The notes under the pieces are model-generated. The model made no database searches, was not told the DNA's origin, and saw only the letters and a list, made by a program, of their open reading frames with translations. A DNA stretch of 7,221 nucleotides from Deltaproteobacteria bacterium UBA6601. GTDB taxonomy: Bacteria > Myxococcota_A > UBA796 > UBA9615. The stretch covers positions 1 through 7,221 of the forward strand of contig DJIF01000098.1 of the NCBI GenBank assembly GCA_002433485.1. The letters run 5' to 3'. Shown piece after piece: positions 4,837 to 7,221 of this stretch. Position numbers and translations under genes: made by a program. How positions within the stretch are numbered: the first letter of the stretch is position 1; every line of letters starts with the position of its first letter.

Positions 4837-7221
4837 CGTACGTAGATCCAGCCGCGGCGGTTGTAGCGGTTGCTCGGTGACCAGCGGAACCCGCCTGAAG
4901 AGATCTTTCGAACTTGAATGCTGCCACCTTGGGTGTAGCAGCCGAAGCCGACGGCTGAGTCGTTGGAGCCGCAGTCGGTCTCGTTGTTCATAGTGATTCC
5001 ATAGCGGCAGCGATTGGCGCCATTGTTGCGGCTGATTTGAAAGCCCCGTGCATTGCAATTGGGTTGGTTGTCCCAGTTGCTGTTGGCGACATCGATCCAG
5101 TTGAGGAAGTCGCTGCGCGAGTAGGTGACGTTGAGCGACACGCCATCGAAAAGATCGAGAGCTGAATCATGGGTGGTCGAGAGGATGTGGGAGTTGCCTT
5201 GATTGACCAGATCGAGGCGGATCTCAATGAATGGCAGGCTGTGGTAGGCCGCGTTTTTCATGTTCTGGTTGGTGTCCGGGTCGGTTGTACCCTCGTTCAA
5301 TAGCGCCGTAGTGCTCCAGTAGGTGGAGCTGTAGCCAAAGGTGTCGGGGTCGCTGTCGTTGGTCATCAGGATCAGGGTCCAGCCGCCGCCGTGATTGTCC
5401 ATGTCGCAGTAGACCTGAAAGGCCGGGTTGGCTGAGTCCGGCTGGATCCAGTACGGCCCGCTCGAGCTGTTCGGAAAGTTGTCGGCGAGCAGCCTGCAGG
5501 ACCCGATGGAGCAGCTGGCGCTGGACCCATTGAAGCCCTGGCCTGGCTGGGTGTCGTCGCAGTCGTCATCGCTGGTGCCGGCGATTCCATCTGCGCCACA
5601 GGTGGTGAAGCCGTCACCGTCCTGATCGAAACCTTCGTCGATGCTTACGTCGCAGTCCTGATCGATGCCATCGCAGACCTCGGTGGCCGCCGGGTAAATG
5701 CTGTCGTCGCTGTCGTTACAATCGTCGTCGCTGCTGCCGGTGAAGCCGTCGACTCCGCAGCTGGTGACCCCGTCGCTGTCACCGTCGAAACCTTCGTCAA
5801 GGGTGGTGTCGCAGTCGTTGTCCTGACCGTCGCAGGTCTCGGTGTTACCGGGGTAGTTGAGCAGATCGGCGTCATCGCAGTCGTCGTCACTGGTACCTAG
5901 ATTGCCATCGGGACCGCAACTGGTGACCCCGTCGCCGTCGACATCGAAGCCGTTGTCGATCAGCAGATCGCAGTCCTGGTCCAGGCCATCGCAGAGCTCA
6001 GCGACCTGTGGTGAGCGGTTCGGGTCGGCGTCATCACAGTCGTCGTCACTGGTACCTAGATTGCCATCGGGACCGCAGCTGGTGACCCCGTCGCCATCTC
6101 CATCAAAACCCTCGTCTACGCTGTTGTTGCAGTTCTGATCGGCACCGTTGCAGCTCTCGATATTGCCGGGGAAGTTATCGCTGTCGCTGTCGTCGCAGTC
6201 CAGGGGATTATCGATGGAGTTGAGTGGGGGACTGCAGCTGGTGACGCCGGTGAGGGGATCGCCAAAGTCATCCCCATCCGAGTCTGCATACCAGGTGGTG
6301 GCGTCGAGAGCTGCGTCATCAACAGTTCCGTCGCAGTCGTTGTCCTCGCCATCGCACAGCTCTAGGCCCCCTGGATTGGAGGAGGCCGAGCCGTCGTTGC
6401 AATCGTCACTGTTGGCGCTGGCGCCGGGTGGCAGGAAGCAGGCCGCGACCGTTGAGCCTGGGTCTCCGTAGCCGTCGCCGTCGCCGTCAACGAAGAAGGT
6501 GTTGGTAACTCCTTCATCGACTGCTCCGTCGCAGTTGTTGTCGCTGTTGTCGCAGAACTCGGAGGCTCCGGGGTAGCTGCTGGCGTCCAGGTCGTCGCAA
6601 TCGTCGTCGTTATCGACGAAGCCGGTCGGCGCATTGCAGGCCTGCTGGCTCCAGCTTGATCGACCAAAGGTGTCCCCGTCGGCGTCCAGGTACCAGGTGG
6701 TTTCGCCGTTGGCGCCAGCTTCGTCCACCTCGCCATCACAGTTGTCGTCAGCTCCATTGCAGCTCTCGGTGCTGCCGGGGTGAATGGTGTTGTCGTTGTC
6801 GTTGCAATCTTCGCAGGCTGCGTGACCGTCGCTGTCGTTGTCGACATAGCCGGTAGAAAGATCGCAGTTGTAGTCGTTGGGGTCGCTGCAGTCGCTCTCT
6901 GAGGCGCCGGGATGAAAGCGAGGGTCGCTGTCGTCGCAGTCCCCGGGAAATGCCGAGTAGCCGTGCGGCTGAAAGCATGAAACAACCACGTTGGTAGCCG
7001 AGCCGTAGCCGTCGCCATCACTGTCCAGATACCAACTTGGGGCATCGCTGGCGCCGAGCAGCGAGTCGCCATCGCAGTTGTGGTCGACGCCGTCGCAGAG
7101 TTCGTCTGCTTCCGGATGAATCGTTGCATCGAAGTCGTTGCAGTCGACCTTCGAGCCGTGTCCGTCGCCGTCGTTGTCTCCTGGGCTAGCGGAGTCGTCG
7201 TCATCGGACCCAGAGTCATCG
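4833..7221 (-). CDS. MopE-type repeat protein with C-terminal fibrinogen-like domain, N-terminus beyond right edge
   Basis: The minus-strand frame is open from the window edge (first whole codon 7220-7218) to a TGA at 4835-4833, giving 795 residues without a start. The sequence enters as an Asp/Ser linker (DDDDSAS) and a DNDGDGHG loop. Nine full MopE-type repeats follow (putative metal-binding motif family), beginning at 7145, 6941, 6809, 6602, 6404, 6200, 6041, 5882 and 5723. Each has DC[DN]D, usually a Pro-Gly turn, E-x-C (E-S-D-C in unit 2), and mostly a D-x-[ND]-C-D core. A tenth, starting at 5564, is broken. The C-terminal ~230 residues form a bacterial fibrinogen-like domain: CRLLADNFPNSSSGPYWI, the hallmark YCDMDNHGGGWTL, RYGITMNNETDCGSNDSAVG and the terminal GWIYVR. 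Asp-rich DxDGDG loops suggest Ca2+ binding, and paired cysteines suggest disulfides and an extracellular location. Fibrinogen-like domains often bind glycans or acetylated ligands, so an adhesin or surface recognition role is a reasonable inference. No MYXO-CTERM tail or sorting signal is present. Confidence 0.92.
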   Translation of the reverse strand, partial: DDSGSDDDDSASPGDNDGDGHGSKVDCNDFDATIHPEADELCDGVDHNCDGDSLLGASDAPSWYLDSDGDGYGSATNVVVSCFQPHGYSAFPGDCDDSDPRFHPGASESDCSDPNDYNCDLSTGYVDNDSDGHAACEDCNDNDNTIHPGSTESCNGADDNCDGEVDEAGANGETTWYLDADGDTFGRSSWSQQACNAPTGFVDNDDDCDDLDASSYPGASEFCDNSDNNCDGAVDEGVTNTFFVDGDGDGYGDPGSTVAACFLPPGASANSDDCNDGSASSNPGGLELCDGEDNDCDGTVDDAALDATTWYADSDGDDFGDPLTGVTSCSPPLNSIDNPLDCDDSDSDNFPGNIESCNGADQNCNNSVDEGFDGDGDGVTSCGPDGNLGTSDDDCDDADPNRSPQVAELCDGLDQDCDLLIDNGFDVDGDGVTSCGPDGNLGTSDDDCDDADLLNYPGNTETCDGQDNDCDTTLDEGFDGDSDGVTSCGVDGFTGSSDDDCNDSDDSIYPAATEVCDGIDQDCDVSIDEGFDQDGDGFTTCGADGIAGTSDDDCDDTQPGQGFNGSSASCSIGSCRLLADNFPNSSSGPYWIQPDSANPAFQVYCDMDNHGGGWTLILMTNDSDPDTFGYSSTYWSTTALLNEGTTDPDTNQNMKNAAYHSLPFIEIRLDLVNQGNSHILSTTHDSALDLFDGVSLNVTYSRSDFLNWIDVANSNWDNQPNCNARGFQISRNNGANRCRYGITMNNETDCGSNDSAVGFGCYTQGGSIQVRKISSGGFRWSPSNRYNRRGWIYVR
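4836..5530 (-). other. Fibrinogen-like (YCDxxxxGGGWT) domain region
   Basis: This is the C-terminal globular domain of the repeat protein. The YCD motif lies at 5411-5403 and GGGWT at 5390-5376. Four further cysteines lie in the second half, around the NETDCGSNDSAVGFGC segment, which is the usual Ca2+/ligand side of fibrinogen-related domains. Boundaries are approximate. Confidence 0.85.
5565..6200 (-). repeat. Four tandem 53-residue (159-bp) MopE-like units, short-spacer type
   Basis: Units begin at 6200, 6041, 5882 and 5723, each exactly 159 bp after the previous one. Each unit has four cysteines (positions 2, 17, 24 and 42) and ends in a spacer resembling GFDGDGDGVTSCGPDG followed by a Gly-Thr/Ser-Ser-Asp-Asp tail. 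Fifteen of 53 residues of the third unit (5882) are Asp. These units lack the WYxDxDGDG spacer of the preceding ones. The residues after the third cysteine vary from unit to unit (NNSVDE, DLLIDN, DTTLDE, DVSIDE). Confidence 0.9.
5866..6095 (-). repeat. Pair of nearly identical 71-bp direct repeats
   Basis: Bases 5866-5936 and 6025-6095 differ at only two positions by my reading, with a 159-bp offset. Both differences are synonymous (Cys TGC/TGT and Ser AGT/AGC), so the encoded peptides are identical across the copy. This points to a recent duplication or gene conversion inside the array. Confidence 0.88.
6201..7145 (-). repeat. Five classical long-spacer MopE-type units
   Basis: Units begin at 7145, 6941, 6809, 6602 and 6404, with lengths of 68, 44, 69, 66 and 68 residues. 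Four have the classical spacer with an aromatic pair and Asp loop (WYLDSDGDGYG, WYLDADGDTFG, FFVDGDGDGYG, WYADSDGDDFG), then a Cys and usually a Pro. The second unit is short and has lost this spacer. DNA similarity among these units is visibly lower than in the 159-bp array, so they appear older. Confidence 0.85.

Noticed and set aside
5565..6200. CRISPR-like or satellite repeat array with a 159-bp period
   Set aside because: Period and copies fit in-frame protein repeats. Units are directly adjacent with no spacers, and most differences follow codon structure.
6362..7219. Minus-strand open frame of 285 codons, rich in Thr and Ala
   Set aside because: It is an alternative frame of the MopE-type repeats. 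Asp-rich GAC/GAT runs read one base off give Thr/Arg/Ser runs without stops.

Overview
The window looks like chromosomal DNA from an uncultured, moderately GC-rich Gram-negative bacterium. It carries lipoproteins with classical lipoboxes and Asp/Ser-rich linkers, plus a very Asp- and Cys-rich protein built from MopE-type repeats that ends in a bacterial fibrinogen-like domain. From memory, this combination is typical of Myxococcota and related former Deltaproteobacteria. No taxonomic marker gene is present, so that assignment is inference. No rRNA, tRNA, CRISPR array, transposase or phage gene was found.

Layout, left to right. (1) 1-141, minus strand: the N-terminus of a lipoprotein that runs off the left edge. 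(2) 142-418: an intergenic stretch with weak inverted repeats and no convincing gene. (3) 419-793, minus: a DUF2237 protein. It is divergent, across 62 bp, from (4) 856-1188, plus: pterin-4a-carbinolamine dehydratase. (5) 1198-2388, minus: a FemAB/GNAT-like acyltransferase of the DUF482 (COG3146) family, convergent with the dehydratase across only 9 bp. (6) 2442-3062, plus: a class I SAM-dependent methyltransferase, divergent from the acyltransferase. (7) 3052-4806, plus: a lipoprotein resembling neutral ceramidases, whose start overlaps the methyltransferase end by 11 bp. (8) 4833-7221, minus: a very long secreted-type protein cut by the right edge, with nine MopE-type repeats, a tenth broken one and a C-terminal fibrinogen-like domain. 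Genes 7 and 8 converge, and a nested inverted repeat spans both stop codons.

The genes fall into two groups. Genes 3-6 are compact cytoplasmic enzymes of widespread families. Genes 1, 7 and 8 are envelope or surface proteins rich in acidic, probably Ca2+-binding sequence. The only likely operon is methyltransferase plus ceramidase-like lipoprotein; otherwise orientation changes at almost every gene. I see no evidence for a multi-gene defence or mobile system. The most unusual element is the repeat/fibrinogen-domain protein. Its repeat array changes type halfway along, and its last four full units have an exact 53-residue period.
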